Shown here in pieces: positions 1 to 9,199 of a stretch of 36,171 nucleotides of DNA (the first letter of the stretch is position 1; every line of letters begins with the position of its first letter). The stretch spans positions 3,318 to 39,488 of the forward strand of contig JH152907.1 of the NCBI GenBank assembly GCA_000226015.1, in the 5' to 3' direction. The notes beneath the pieces are model-generated. The model was not told the DNA's origin. It worked only from the letters and a program-made list of their open reading frames with translations, and searched no databases. This stretch comes from Mnemiopsis leidyi. Lineage: Eukaryota; Ctenophora; Tentaculata; Lobata; Bolinopsidae. The position numbers and the translations under genes are program-made.

Positions 1-372
1 CTAATGACATCAAAATGGAGTTTAAAGAACATCCGCGTCTCGGGTTCAAGGTTTTACTGCCGACACTTAACAGACAATCCTCGAATGCTGCCAAGACGTG
101 CTATGATAACTCATTCGCTGTGAGAGCAGGGAGGTTATGGAACACCCTACCAAAAGACGTGAACACAAAGAAGACGCTGGAAAGTTTCAAAGCAGCCCTC
201 GAAGTGTTCCTGGAAACTATCCCGGACATGCCCCCCACTCCAGGATACTCAACACCAAACTCCAATTCTATAATTGACTGGTGCAACCAGAGAGGTGGTC
301 CACAGATGGTGCGACGGCCCTGAAGATGGAGTCTTCTAAACCACTCAATAGAATAGGATAGGATAATAAATT
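1..372 (+). mobile_element. 3' end of a non-LTR (LINE, CR1/Jockey-like) retrotransposon
   Basis: The block holds the last codons of a reverse-transcriptase ORF, a short 3' UTR and a simple terminal repeat (ATAGGATAGGATAATAAA, about 352-369). An ORF end followed by a 3' UTR and a short tandem-repeat tail is the usual 3' terminus of CR1/L2/Jockey-type LINEs. The 5' part lies outside the window. Only the 3' end is visible, so clade assignment is tentative. It lies downstream of the minus-strand gene's last recognised exon. Confidence 0.75.
3..323 (+). CDS. C-terminal fragment of LINE reverse transcriptase (partial)
   Basis: The frame is open to the left edge of the window and ends with TGA at 321-323, giving about 106 codons. 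The segment SFAVRAGRLWNTLPKDVN followed by TLESFKAALEVFL is the well-known tail motif after the reverse transcriptase domain of many animal LINEs (family pattern: S-F-x-V-R-x-x-x-L-W-N-x-L-P, then S-F-K-x-x-L). The catalytic part is off the window. The final stretch, rich in N, W, G and R, is typical of element-specific C-termini. Whether the full-length copy is intact cannot be judged. Confidence 0.8.
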   Translation, partial: NDIKMEFKEHPRLGFKVLLPTLNRQSSNAAKTCYDNSFAVRAGRLWNTLPKDVNTKKTLESFKAALEVFLETIPDMPPTPGYSTPNSNSIIDWCNQRGGPQMVRRP

Positions 373-1015
373 TCATTGTAAGTACAGAGGTTGTGTACCT
401 GATACTGGGTTGATTCAGGGCAGGAAAGTTGCTCGCAGCTGGCGCAAGTCTTGATGAAGGAGCAGTTTGTGTCAGCCACCATGCATCTTGCTTTACAGCT
501 GAAACACGGAAGAATGCTAGATACTTCAGAAGAAAAACCAATGTAAATGAATGTAAAGTATAACCAGGAAAATCACTGATTATAATATTTTATGGGTTTG
601 AAGTGAACTTGTGTACAAATGATGTTAGTCCAAAATTAGAATTGTGTTTGTACGGTGGTGTGATGTTGTTGTAGTGGAGTGATGTTGTTATAGTGGTGTG
701 ATGTTGTTATAGCGGTATAACACTCCCAAGTTGATGATATGTAAATAGGAATGTTGTGTGAGCTGTTAAAGTTGTGGTGAGTCAGGTTCCAACTCAGCAC
801 GTGGCAGCTGAGTTTAACTGCACTGAAAAAAAGTAAGTTTCGACAAAAAAAGTAAGTTTCAACAAAAAAAGTAAGTTTCAACAAAAAAAGTAAGTTTCGA
901 CAAAAAGTTAGTTTCGACAAAAAAGTTAGTTTCGATAAACAGCTCGAAGTGATTCAAGTTAAAGATAAAATATCTTTTATAAGCACGTGCTGTATGGATC
1001 AACAAAGTTTAAATT
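373..1015. other. Non-coding stretch with a short tandem repeat
   Basis: I see no supported exon. At about 640-720 there is a loose repeat of GTGATGTTGTTATAGTGG, and at about 825-945 an 18-20 bp repeat (below). Open frames here on the minus strand are rich in repeated F/L and reflect repeat composition. Confidence 0.6.
826..945. repeat. 18-20 bp tandem repeat, about 6 copies
   Basis: The unit is close to AAAAAAAGTAAGTTTCRAC, repeated about six times with small length changes. Each unit contains GTAAGT, a perfect consensus splice donor on the plus strand, although no plus-strand exon is recognised here. Confidence 0.85.
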
Positions 1016-1241
1016 TCAAATAAACACTAACGTGATGCAGGGATCACCGCAATATCTTTTCCTGTCTTCCTCGGTCTCATCCCTAACTTGGACACTACCA
1101 AAGATCCTTCTTATCCACAGAGGCTCGTTTTGCTGGGTTGCCATGGTGACTTCGTGTGTCTGTGTCTTGTTATTTTTAGTTGCCATGGCAACCGCGCCTG
1201 CCACCACACTCTTTAGCATGTCCAGAGGGTTCTCTTTGCAT
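1016..1241 (-). CDS. TSPN-like gene exon 8 (last one recognised)
   Basis: Acceptor CTTTTCACCAG, phase 2 in. Reads CKENPLDMLKSVVAGAVAMA and runs to TAA at 1018-1016 through RYCGDPC. A possible donor GTTAGG at 1087-1082 in phase 0 would end the exon at 1088 and imply further exons to the left; which is used cannot be told from the sequence. Confidence 0.5.
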
Positions 1242-4200
1242 CTGGTGAAAAGTTTTAAATTTAAAACTTTATCTGATTCTAAATTACAATTGTATATAGA
1301 CATATCCAAGTATGATCAATCTCCGACTACTCTGGCAGAGTAAGAAATCAAGTAATGAGCTGTCGGGCTTGGATCAAGAATACACGCGATGAAACGGGAG
1401 GGGGGCAACAAAGCACCGCACTATATTTTAGAGTTCAACAATCCATATTTATAACATTTAAATACCTGATAAACTTGAGAACTTGTCTCTTTGTCTTGAG
1501 AAAGCGTCCAAAGACACGCAGCGATTGAACTTCCCCAACAAAGGAGGGGTATCCCTTCAGTAATCGCATCGGGGATTCTCCGATACTCTGAGATATTTCG
1601 GTTGAAGTTTATAAAAAAGAAATCAAAGAAGAAGTCACGGTTAAGTTGATAATGGAAATGGAAAAAATACAGAGGACACGGCGTAGAAAATGAAAATTGA
1701 CTGAATTGTTGGTTGTCTGAATACAATGAAACAATTTCTTTGATAGCTGAGATCAGCAAATAAATAACAGCATATCAGAAGACAAAGCAGGGCCTGGACC
1801 CCAGAGAAACTCACCACAACACCCAACACAGTAGTCGAGTTCCAGGCAGCCAGGTGATACAGTGGGGTTTGAGCAACAGGAGAAAATCTGGTTAGTAATC
1901 CACCTTCCGTCCTTAAATTCAGAACTTGTGTTATTATAAGTAACGGCTATGTTTCTATTGCTGGTTTACCTGATCCAGACTACGGTTTATATTGCAGGTT
2001 TACCTGATCCAGACTACGGTTTGTATTGCAGGTTTACCTGATCCAGACTACGGTTTGTATTGCAGGTTTACCTGATCCAGACTACAGTTTGTATTGCGGG
2101 TTTACCTGATCCAGACTGCGGTTTGTATTGCGGGTTTAACTTTAAAGCTAACGCAGAGTGACGACGCTGATCCAACTGAGAAGACCAGGGGTGTGGTAGA
2201 TTGAAATAGGGCTGCCCCAGAGTTCACGGTTCTGGACAAAATGTGGAATTAAAGCGTTGTTTTATGTGATACAAAGCCACTGTCACGGACGATAACAGTT
2301 GATAATTCTTTTAAAATGTCTTGATTTTGTCACTCAAGATTAACTTCTATACTCGAACACGATTCTTCACGATAAGTTAAGGTGATAAGGGATTATTATT
2401 ATAAGTTAAGGGGGAGGGGGTAACATTACCATTTGACGGTCACCTCCAAAATAATTAACCGGGAAATAAACTTACTGCAGGACGACTCTCCCCTCGCTGT
2501 AAAGACTGATGCGAAATAGCTCGATATCAGAAGTAGAAAAAGAGAGGAAACTAGTGGGATAGCTGCTGTTTAGTTCTCTTGTCAGGGTAAACTTCGAGCA
2601 GATGCTGAATCTGAGATTTAGACGGTCTAATTATGGGACACAACTTTAGAGCATGACACGGGAATAATTACTAAGGAAGTGGTGTAGCTATAATAGGCAG
2701 CCGACTCTACTATATCTATAGGTAGACGCGGTGCCAGTTCAGAACTAACAGTGCAGCAATTTGTGAAAAACATTTATTAATAGAGGATGGAGTTAAAAAC
2801 GTACTTTTAAAGATAGTATATTATAACGTATGTATGGTAAAATACACCATGTGAAAAAACTTACTTCTTGTGATACAACATGGTGGGAAAGAGAACACTA
2901 GACCCAGCAGTCTGTAGATCGTACAGTTGGTTAGAGAGAGGCGAGGGCTTGATGTCGTACTGTTGTACGAACTGTTCAATAAACTGTTCTGTTACGTTGT
3001 TCACACGCTCCTTGTCATGACAACCTGGTTAGGGTGGTTTGTCATGGTAACCTGGTAAATGTGGTTTGTCAGGGCAACTTGGTAAATGTGGTTTGTCATG
3101 GCAACCTGGTAAATGTGTTTTGTCGTGGCAAACTCGTAAATGTGGTTTGTCATGGCGACCTGGTAAATGTGGTTTGTCATGACAACTTGGTAAATGTGGT
3201 TTGTCATGACGACCTGGTAAATGTGGTTTGTCATGGCAACCTGGTAAATGTGGTTTGTCATGGCGACCTGGTAAATGTGGTTTGTCATGGTAACATGGTA
3301 AATGTGGTTTGTCAAGACAACCTGTTAAATGTGGTTTGTCATGGCAACCTGGTAAATGTGGTTTGTCAATACAACCTCGTAAATGTGGTTTATAATGTAC
3401 CATACCTCACTTCCATGCTTACGTAAAATTGCGAATTGACAACGGGCAAAATCTGTGGCTTTATCATAGCGCGCTTTCCTATTATATAGAAATTTTCTCA
3501 ATTACTGCAAATAAACACGATGCAGCGACACACTTTTCATCGCCTTTGGACAAGGGCCAAGGCGGGTGGTTAGGCGTCAGCCAAGTTTGATAACATAACA
3601 CACAATGTAATGCACAACATAATACACAATATAATGCACGGTATAACGTAACATAACACACAATATAATGCACGATATAATACACAATATAATACACAAT
3701 ATAATGCACAACATAATACACGATATAATACACAATATAATACACAATATAATACACAATATAATGCACGGTATAACGTAACATAATACACAATATAATG
3801 CACGGTATAACGTAACATAATACACAATATAATGCACGGTATAACGTAACATAATACACAATATAATGCACGGTATAACGTAACATAATACACAATATAA
3901 TGCACGGTATAACGTAACATAATACACAACATAATACACAATATAATACACAACATAATACACAATATAATGCACAACATAATACACAACATAATACACA
4001 ATAAATATAACACACAATATAACACACAACATAATACACAACATAATACACAATATAATACACAACATAATACACAATATAATGCACAACATAATACACA
4101 ACATAATACACAATATAATGCACAACATAATACACAACATAATACACAATATAATGCACAACATAACACACAACATAATGCACAATATAATGCACAACAT

Positions 4201-5083
4201 AATGCACAATATAATACACAATATAATGCACGGTATAACGTACCAACACGGTAACTCCGCTTAGAAATCTTGGCGATACACTTCAGTTGGAAACCCAGGA
4301 TTTCCAGTCGAGAGGAGTTGTTGTTTAGCTGGTTCAGTTGGCCGGGCGTGAGCAAAAAGCAGTCCTCAGGATGACAAACTGGGAATAACACGATCTATTA
4401 TAAAGGAATATTACCATATTACACTTTTACAAGGGATCGAATGAAAGAATGTTGACAATCTATTTCATCGAGTGTAACGTCGCACTTTTAGAAATAGCTG
4501 AAAATATTTACTCTTTAGTCCTCACTGCTGCTATAACCTGTTAAGTCACATTCAATACTTATCAAGGATAAGGGGACTTATCAGAAATATCTAACAAATA
4601 ACTACATATCAGCAGGAGGATACATATTATATAGCCTACCTCTTCTGCAAGGCTGCTGTCCTGGCACATCAGAAGGAGTAACGCTGGAGCAGTTGTTGTG
4701 AATATTGTATAGATTAGACCGACCAGACATATCCACACCGATACTATCTGTACTCCCACTAACTTCGACACAGCCTGAACGGGAGGTTTGTTAACTAAAC
4801 GATTTGGAGTAGTGACGAAAGAACGGGAGCTGGGTTTGTGGGCGTTGTGACATTGGGCGTTGTGAGTAATTCACGCTTCAAGTTAATTCTTAAACACATT
4901 GTTTGTTATCTAGATCCTAAATACGTAAATAGAGATAAGACATGATGGATAAACTATGCAACATGAAGTGACGTCCGATCGTGGGACCAGCGTTCCTTTA
5001 AGACGAAACTTACCCCAGAGAAGTACCAGAGCGAGAACGGTACACAATCGTCTTCCAACATCTGAGCCAGAGGTACCGGACAT
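1016..5083 (-). CDS. Secreted protein with thrombospondin-N/laminin-G-like domain (8 exons)
   Basis: Gene model joined from eight minus-strand exons: 5083-5014, 4774-4640, 4378-4244, 3024-2865, 2610-2476, 1887-1815, 1587-1466 and 1241-1016. Every junction keeps one reading frame (phases 1,1,1,2,2,0,2), giving about 351 residues. The product starts with a signal peptide (MSGTSGSDVGRRLCTVLALVLLWG split over two quotes: MSGTSGSDVGRR, then LCTVLALVLLWG), continues with a Cys-containing N-terminal part, and then has a beta-sandwich-like segment: FPTMLYHKKFSICSKFTLTR, SDIELFRISLYSEGRVVLQ and FVGEVQSLRVFGRF. This resembles the TSPN/LamG (concanavalin-like) fold of collagens and thrombospondins, where an FxGxhQxL strand near the end is common. 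The fold call is inference; exon structure is well supported by phase. It may act in extracellular matrix. I did not identify an EGF or collagen region. The 3' end is uncertain: a GTTAGG donor at 1087 could continue the gene leftward. Confidence 0.65.
1466..1587 (-). CDS. TSPN-like gene exon 7
   Basis: Acceptor ATATCTCAG, donor GTATTT (weak), phase 0 to 2, 122 nt. Reads GYPSFVGEVQSLRVFGRFLK. F-x-G-x-h-Q-x-L is the usual late strand of TSPN/LamG domains. Other frames contain stops or do not match phase. Confidence 0.65.
1815..1887 (-). CDS. TSPN-like gene exon 6
   Basis: Acceptor TTACTAACCAG, donor GTGAGT, phase 2 to 0, 73 nt. Reads FSPVAQTPLYHLAAWNSTTV. In isolation TPLYHLAAWN resembles an ankyrin repeat, but the signal peptide and flanking exons make an extracellular sandwich strand more likely. 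Confidence 0.65.
1961..2137. repeat. 34-bp minisatellite, about 5 copies
   Basis: The unit is GGTTTACCTGATCCAGAC followed by TACGGTTTGTATTGCA, five near-identical copies. It lies in the intron between exons 6 and 5 of the minus-strand gene, about 70 bp from the exon 6 acceptor. On the minus strand each unit contains CAG|GTAAAC. Confidence 0.9.
2476..2610 (-). CDS. TSPN-like gene exon 5 (core beta strands)
   Basis: Acceptor TAAATCTCAG, donor GTAAGT, phase 2 to 2, 135 nt. Reads FSICSKFTLTRELNSSYPTS, then IELFRISLYSEGRVVLQ: alternating hydrophobic strands as in TSPN/LamG sandwiches. Confidence 0.75.
2865..3024 (-). CDS. TSPN-like gene exon 4
   Basis: Acceptor CTAACCAG, donor GTAAGT, phase 1 to 2, 160 nt. 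Reads CHDKERVNNVTEQFIEQFVQ, then SSVLFPTMLYHKK. An N-glycosylation sequon (NVT) is present. The acceptor is the last, mutated copy of the 27-bp array at 3006-3400. Confidence 0.75.
3006..3400. repeat. 27-bp minisatellite, about 14 copies, ending in a splice acceptor
   Basis: On the minus strand the unit is CATTTACCAG then GTTGYCATGACAAACCA. Period 27 keeps all frames open, hence the spurious long frames of nine-residue repeats (e.g. HDKPHLPGC). Every copy carries CACATTTACCAG|GTTG, the same as the functional acceptor of exon 4 at 3025. The last copy has changed CATTTACCAG to CCCTAACCAG, placing an in-frame TAA just before the exon. Either an intronic array or a variable coding region. Confidence 0.9.
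3590..4243. repeat. Microsatellite/minisatellite array of ATAATRCACAAYAT units
   Basis: About 650 bp of degenerate short units (AATACACAACAT, AATGCACAATAT) with a higher-order unit CACGGTATAACGTAACATA repeated six or so times at 3630-3920. It fills the intron after exon 3 of the minus-strand gene and starts at the donor itself (GTACGTTATACCGTGC). Apparent long reading frames of V/Y/I/C/L on the minus strand and N/H/I/Q on the plus strand are artefacts. Confidence 0.9.
4244..4378 (-). CDS. TSPN-like gene exon 3
   Basis: Acceptor TTATTCCCAG, donor GTACGT, phase 1 to 1, 135 nt. Reads VCHPEDCFLLTPGQLNQL, then LEILGFQLKCIAKISKRSYR. The donor base immediately starts the microsatellite/minisatellite that fills the next intron. 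Confidence 0.7.
4640..4774 (-). CDS. TSPN-like gene exon 2
   Basis: Acceptor CCCGTTCAG; donor GTAGGC; phase 1 in and out, 135 nt. In the phase demanded by exon 1 it reads GCVEVSGSTDSIGVDMSGRS and ends VPGQQPCRR, with three cysteines. Another frame looks like a membrane helix but does not fit the neighbouring phases. Confidence 0.65.
5014..5083 (-). CDS. TSPN-like gene exon 1 (signal peptide)
   Basis: ATG at 5083-5081 opens a 23-codon exon whose residues 12-23 (RLCTVLALVLLW) form a hydrophobic signal core. It ends ...CTC TGG G before GTAAGT, phase 1. No earlier coding exon is needed. Confidence 0.65.
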
Positions 5084-5940
5084 GTCTGATACAGGCTACG
5101 ATAATGTCTGATACAGGCTAGCTGGATTAAAGTGATTAACTGCGAAAATATTATTGAATCGAAGGAGTATCGAAATAATGTGATGTTGAATGCAACAGAT
5201 TAGCAGAAACAGTACAGCATGACTACCAAACATGATACATGAGTTGAATTGATCACAATTCCTGACAAAATCAGAAAACAAGTTTTGTAGACGAGAGTTC
5301 GTTGATCATGTCGATGTTAAAATACTACAGTAAATGAGTGAATTTTACGACAAAAAGTGATAAATGGAAAAAGACGAAAAGATTGAGGCAGGCGGAAGAT
5401 ACAGTGCAAGGGTATCAGATCAATCCATCACAGAATTCAATCCATGTCCAGATGACCATAGGCTCATTAAGCTAAAGTTTATAGAGTTGGTTAGAAGGGC
5501 AGATATCCGATTCTGTCTGTATCGAAGGCGTTATTCCGTCTAAGGAAAAGCGATAGTGCGCTGAAATTGCTACAGTGCACTGCAGTAAATGATGAGAAAT
5601 TGGAACACAAACTTCATGAGCACACAGAGAAGATTTACACAAAGAACTTTTCATTATGAACTTTGCAGGGACTTGGTCCTGACACTCTGCAGGCTAATGC
5701 AAATGAGGGAGTGAGGGTCCAGACTAGGCGGCTGCCCAGGAGTTGGGGAGCGGCCTGCATAAACGTACAACGACTGGGTTAGCTGATGAAGCCACATTGA
5801 AGTAGAGCACGTTAATTATTATCCAACGCGATTATAGAAATAAAATTAATTAAAGTCACATGATAAATGCGCGCGCCGCAATCACTTTAACATACTGTAC
5901 TGGTTGCTTTCACCTAACCAGGTGGCGCGCGCGCAAAAGG
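5084..5940. other. Intergenic region between divergent genes
   Basis: I see no supported exon. The stretch lies between the start of the minus-strand secreted-protein gene and the plus-strand candidate first exon, so both promoters may be here. GC and CpG content rise at about 5865-6180 (GCGCGCGCC at 5869-5879, GGCGCGCGCGC at 5923-5934), unlike the AT-rich surroundings. Confidence 0.4.
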
Positions 5941-5941
5941 G

Positions 5942-6045
5942 CTCTGGTTAGTGCAATGGTTGCCTGGGGACCTCAGGCTAATTGTTGCTTCGATCGGAGG
6001 GAAACGTAGAGAGAGCCACGCATTGCCCGGTAATGCAATGGTTGC
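5942..6045 (+). repeat. Imperfect duplication of TGCAATGGTTGC segment
   Basis: GTGCAATGGTTGCCTGG at 5952 recurs as ATGCAATGGTTGCTTGC at 6033, about 82 bp apart, within a CpG-rich stretch. Two possible ATG starts fall in the copies. Confidence 0.5.
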
Positions 6046-6193
6046 TTGCAGCGGTGAGCGGGGCTTTACTTGCACAGCAGCGCGCACCCTTCCGTCATTT
6101 TATTCTCCTTTATTCGCTTCAAATGAGGGTCAGAAAAAGTCAGACAAGGCTTTACCGGGCACTGCGCGGCTATCTCTATGTTTCTCTTCCCAG
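6033..6193 (+). CDS. Candidate first coding exon of the Ig-domain gene
   Basis: ATG at 6033 opens a frame beginning MQWLLAAVSGALLAQQ, a plausible signal peptide with cleavage near ALLA|QQ, and ends CCC AG before a perfect donor GTAAGT at 6194 (phase 2). The following phase-2 exon at 6841-6903 and Ig exon A (phase 2 in) keep the frame. The rest of the exon is Arg-rich and has no Ig character. It may equally be a 5' UTR exon with a chance frame. Confidence 0.3.
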
Positions 6194-6477
6194 GTAAGTG
6201 GAGCCAGGCAACGTCTAAGTGCAAGTGTTTATTAATTGGTTGCAGTAGATGAGCTTCAGACATTTGCAGTTAATTCATAATTTCTCATTCCACATTAATG
6301 TGCTTTTAAAATTAACTTTATTTGTAATCTAATAAAATTGATAAGATTTCTATAATGTAATTGTTAAATTCAATTTTAATTAGTTTATAATCCATGGTGT
6401 GACCATTTGCTACACGTTCAACTGTCAACGTTGCTTAACCCTACTGCCGCGAAGCGCGCGGCGGCGTGGACAGTGGA

Positions 6478-6522
6478 TCACAACGTGAGACAAGTAGCCA
6501 TTAGATTTGTCTCACGTTGTGA
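6478..6522. repeat. Perfect 16-bp inverted repeat (hairpin)
   Basis: TCACAACGTGAGACAA at 6478-6493 and its exact reverse complement at 6507-6522, with a 13-nt loop. The core CAACGTGAG appears again in the inverted pair at 7378 and 7459. Confidence 0.85.
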
Positions 6523-6840
6523 CCATTTCCAAAAAACTAAAAACGAAAAAATTGCTGCTCTCCTGGCGAAACGTTATCGACGGATATCATCTCGTCAACA
6601 TTGCATTATAATTTGTTTGGCAGTGGCATGGCCTGGTTGATTAACTTAACGCTGACCATTGCAAATATGTGAATGCATGGAATGAGTTTTATCTAATGAA
6701 TTACATTATGTGATTTATTGATATGTGGTTACTGGTCGGCTCAGTGACAAGTGAGATCGAGAGCTGTTTTTAAGTGTTGTATGCAACGGGAAACCGGAGC
6801 ACACGAATCGAGCGCTAGTGGACTGTTTCGTTTATTTCAG

Positions 6841-6903
6841 CCATAAACACGCGACGATGATGATGGACGAACTGAAACCTCACAAAAATAATTTCTGGAC
6901 TAC
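6841..6903 (+). CDS. Candidate second exon of the Ig-domain gene
   Basis: A strong acceptor (CGTTTATTTCAG) and a donor GTATGT bracket 63 nt. In phase 2 it reads HKHATMMMDELKPHKNNFWT with no stop, in frame with both the 6033-6193 exon and Ig exon A. Three successive ATGs at 6857, 6860 and 6863 could also be the true start. Family unrecognised. Confidence 0.3.
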
Positions 6904-8630
6904 GTATGTCTCAATCAACTTTTTATTGAAATTAGTTTTTGATTGACTGCCTCATCTTGTTTTTATTGAGGGGTGCCTTTTAAAGTTCAATTAGTGCTTT
7001 TTGAATGTTGCATGTGTATTGAAAGTTGAAGTTATTTTGAGAATAAAATGAGACATAATGAATTTCTCAAGGTGAACCCTTTTGTAGCTAAAAAAGGTTC
7101 ATTAACATCAATTAGGATTGAACTTTTGGTATTTTATATATTATTTTGAATTTTTAAAGCTTTAAGATACTTTGGGAGATAAGGTGTGCATGTGATGATG
7201 CTGGCATCATTATTTCTTATTTATTTATTTATTGATATGAATTCATTTTTTACTTCTTCCTTCCTTCGTGTTTAGGCTTTATCTATTTATTATTTATTTT
7301 TATTATTTAGCTAGGCAGATCAAACGTCGCTGGATTTTTATTGTAGTGTCTTTAGCACATACTTTGCATGATGTTGTCAACGTGAGGCCACAGAGACTGA
7401 GAAGATCAAAACTGTTATGGTTACATAACTTAATAAGTTATCATGGCTGGATTGAGTTGCCTCACGTTGGGTCTCCTTTTCAAGTCGAATGAAGTTCTAT
7501 AATTCTTCCGAATGGTTGAAATTCTATAATTCTTCTGGGCGGTTGTGTCAGGCAGAGCTGCCGCTGCGCGGCAGCAGGCCTGCCAACCAGTGGCAAAACT
7601 TAATTTTTTGCCGCCCCCCGCTGAATGCATTTTGCGGCCCCCTTTCTGAAGCCGGCTTACTTAGCTCGCCGAAAGTTGTCCGTCGAGGCACAATAACAAC
7701 CAACTCAAATTTGTGTAGAATTTGTACATTAATATGAGTTACTATGCTAGGATGTGAGTATTCAGCTCGCCGGGGGGGTGTCAACCCGATATAAAAGTAT
7801 GGGACAATTTTGCAAGATTAACTGCGCGACTAGCAAAATTGCGTGTTTGGTTTAATAACTTCACTATTTATTTAGATTTTTGGAACATATTTTCACAAGT
7901 AGCTCCCAGTAAGCTCTTACACCAGGGGCGCCACTTAGGGAGGCCTTTTTACTGTTACAATGCCACTGATTCAGCTACTTCAGAGCTGCTAGATCATGTG
8001 TAGGGCGGCACTTTGCCGCCCCCGCTAGCGAGGTTAGCGGGGGCGGTTGTTTCCCCACTGATGCCAATGTCAGGCTAGGATTGAGGATTCAGCTAGAAAA
8101 ATTGAAAACCATAGCTAGACGTTTTCTGCCTCGAGCAACATAAGGCTAGAATAACAGATGCAAGGACTTTAGCTTTACAAGTTGATTTTGCGCTATTGTC
8201 AGTGGCAGCCCTGCAATGGAATTTCTTTTGACTTCTTTTGACAGTTTATTATTTTGTTGGGTGGGACTGTTGAGTGAATCGAGTTCCTTTTTATTTAAGC
8301 CCTATTTCTTCACCTTTATCTGTCGGTAGGGGAGATACTTGTTATCAGGATAAAAATATCCTGATAACTTTTGGGAATCATTCTATTTCTGACATTGTTT
8401 CCAGCAGTTAATGTTGTCTTTTATACATTACAGTTTTTCTTGTGACAGCTCCATAATTTGCTTTCAGTTGTGTTTCTGCAGTTGTATAATTCTTAAAGTA
8501 TTGCATTAATTGTAACAAGCTCAGACAAAAGTCTGGCAAATGGTTAATGGACTGCAGTCTGAAGAGGGCTGCTGCTCATAAGCCGAAAATTTGCTGTGAA
8601 TTAAAAGGCTACAATTATTTATTTGAATTT
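6904..8630. other. Intron or 5' region without recognised genes; GC-rich palindromes
   Basis: AT-rich, no convincing coding potential. It contains the inverted pair CAACGTGAGGC/GCCTCACGTTG (7378-7388, 7459-7469), a GC palindrome GCTGCCGCTGCGCGGCAGC (about 7557-7575), a GC-rich hairpin pair at 8004-8046 (GGCGGCACTTTGCCGCC, CCCGCTAGCGAGGTTAGCGGG) and a tetranucleotide TTTA tract at 7215-7233. The GC patches look like remnants of mobile elements. Confidence 0.45.
7190..7240. repeat. Tail of a dispersed repeat with GATGCTGGCATC palindrome and (TTTA)n
   Basis: GATGATGCTGGCATCATTATT followed by (TTTA)n here matches, in reverse complement, (AAAT)n ... AATCATGATGCCAGCATCAT at about 18325-18375. The two copies in opposite orientation show a dispersed element whose end is the palindrome plus an A/T-rich tetranucleotide run, as in SINE or LINE tails. 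Confidence 0.6.
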
Positions 8631-8633
8631 TAG

Positions 8634-8698
8634 CTACCTTGAGATGTAATGATGTGAAGGGAATCTACATTAGCACTCAATGGTACTCCTTCTCCTAA
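8634..8698 (+). pseudogene. Possible degenerate Ig exon (B-C strands)
   Basis: After an acceptor (TTTGAATTTTAG) one frame reads TLRCNDVKGIYISTQWYSFS then TAA at 8696-8698. It resembles exon A downstream (FTCKAKYEQYSVRYRWYRFS): Cys, about 12-15 residues, then W-Y-x-F-S, the B/C strand signature of Ig domains. The stop and lack of a good donor suggest a decayed or alternatively used exon. Confidence 0.4.
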
Positions 8699-8882
8699 GA
8701 AAAAATGATTGTCACACTTTTATATATATATATATGGTAGGTGTCTTTCACTTAAGATTTAAATTCACCTTTTTGAACAACTGATCTGTAAATCAAAATT
8801 AAAATGAAAAATCAAATTTTATCACACAGAATGCGTTCAATAATATTTGTTGATGGGTATTTCACCATAAATCTTTCATCAG

Positions 8883-9199
8883 GGTAATAAGAACAACAAA
8901 CTGTTTTGAGACTCCTTCAAGATTTGCATTCCTCCAACAACCCATCTCTCAGTCTGCTAGACATGGGACTTCAGTCACCTTTACTTGTAAAGCTAAATAT
9001 GAACAATATTCAGTGAGATATCGTTGGTATCGATTTTCTGAGGTTCAGATTCCACCTGAAGAAAGCAGTCAGTTAAATCTAACCTCTAGTGTTATTAATG
9101 TGGACATTTATAAGACAGATAGCAAGCTTTTATTTCAATGCAGAGCTGAATCGGAGAGCCAAGTTATATACAGTGATGTTGCTAAAGTTACCATTGCTT
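8883..9199 (+). CDS. Ig gene exon A (Ig1)
   Basis: Acceptor most likely ATCTTTCATCAG (8871-8882); alternatives at 8892, 8911 or 8953 keep the frame but not all the same phase. Donor GTAAGC at 9200, phase 1. Reads SARHGTSVTFTCKAKYEQYS, then LLFQCRAESESQVIYSDVAK: a complete Ig domain with the two cysteines and RYRWYRF C strand. Confidence 0.7.

Noticed and set aside
101..541. 146-residue minus-strand frame
   Set aside because: Antisense to the LINE coding end and tail; no recognisable domain.
636..920. 94-residue minus-strand frame rich in F and L
   Set aside because: Produced by the AAAAAGTAAGTTTC repeat.
1815..1887. Ankyrin repeat (TPLYHLAAWN)
   Set aside because: A single short match in a protein with a signal peptide and LamG-like strands on both sides; no second ankyrin repeat is present.
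3006..3400. CRISPR array
   Set aside because: Units are contiguous 27-bp tandem copies without unique spacers, and the genome is eukaryotic.
3482..4391. Long minus-strand and plus-strand open frames of V/Y/I/C/L or N/H/I/Q repeats
   Set aside because: They lie in an ATAATACACAAT microsatellite whose period keeps frames open; several frames are open at once and no family signature exists. Only the exon at 4244-4378 within one of them is kept.
4562..4771. Minus-strand frame with a membrane-like helix (SVWICLVGLIYTIF)
   Set aside because: This frame conflicts with the phases of the exons before and after; the frame 4774-4640 in phase 1 links all neighbours.
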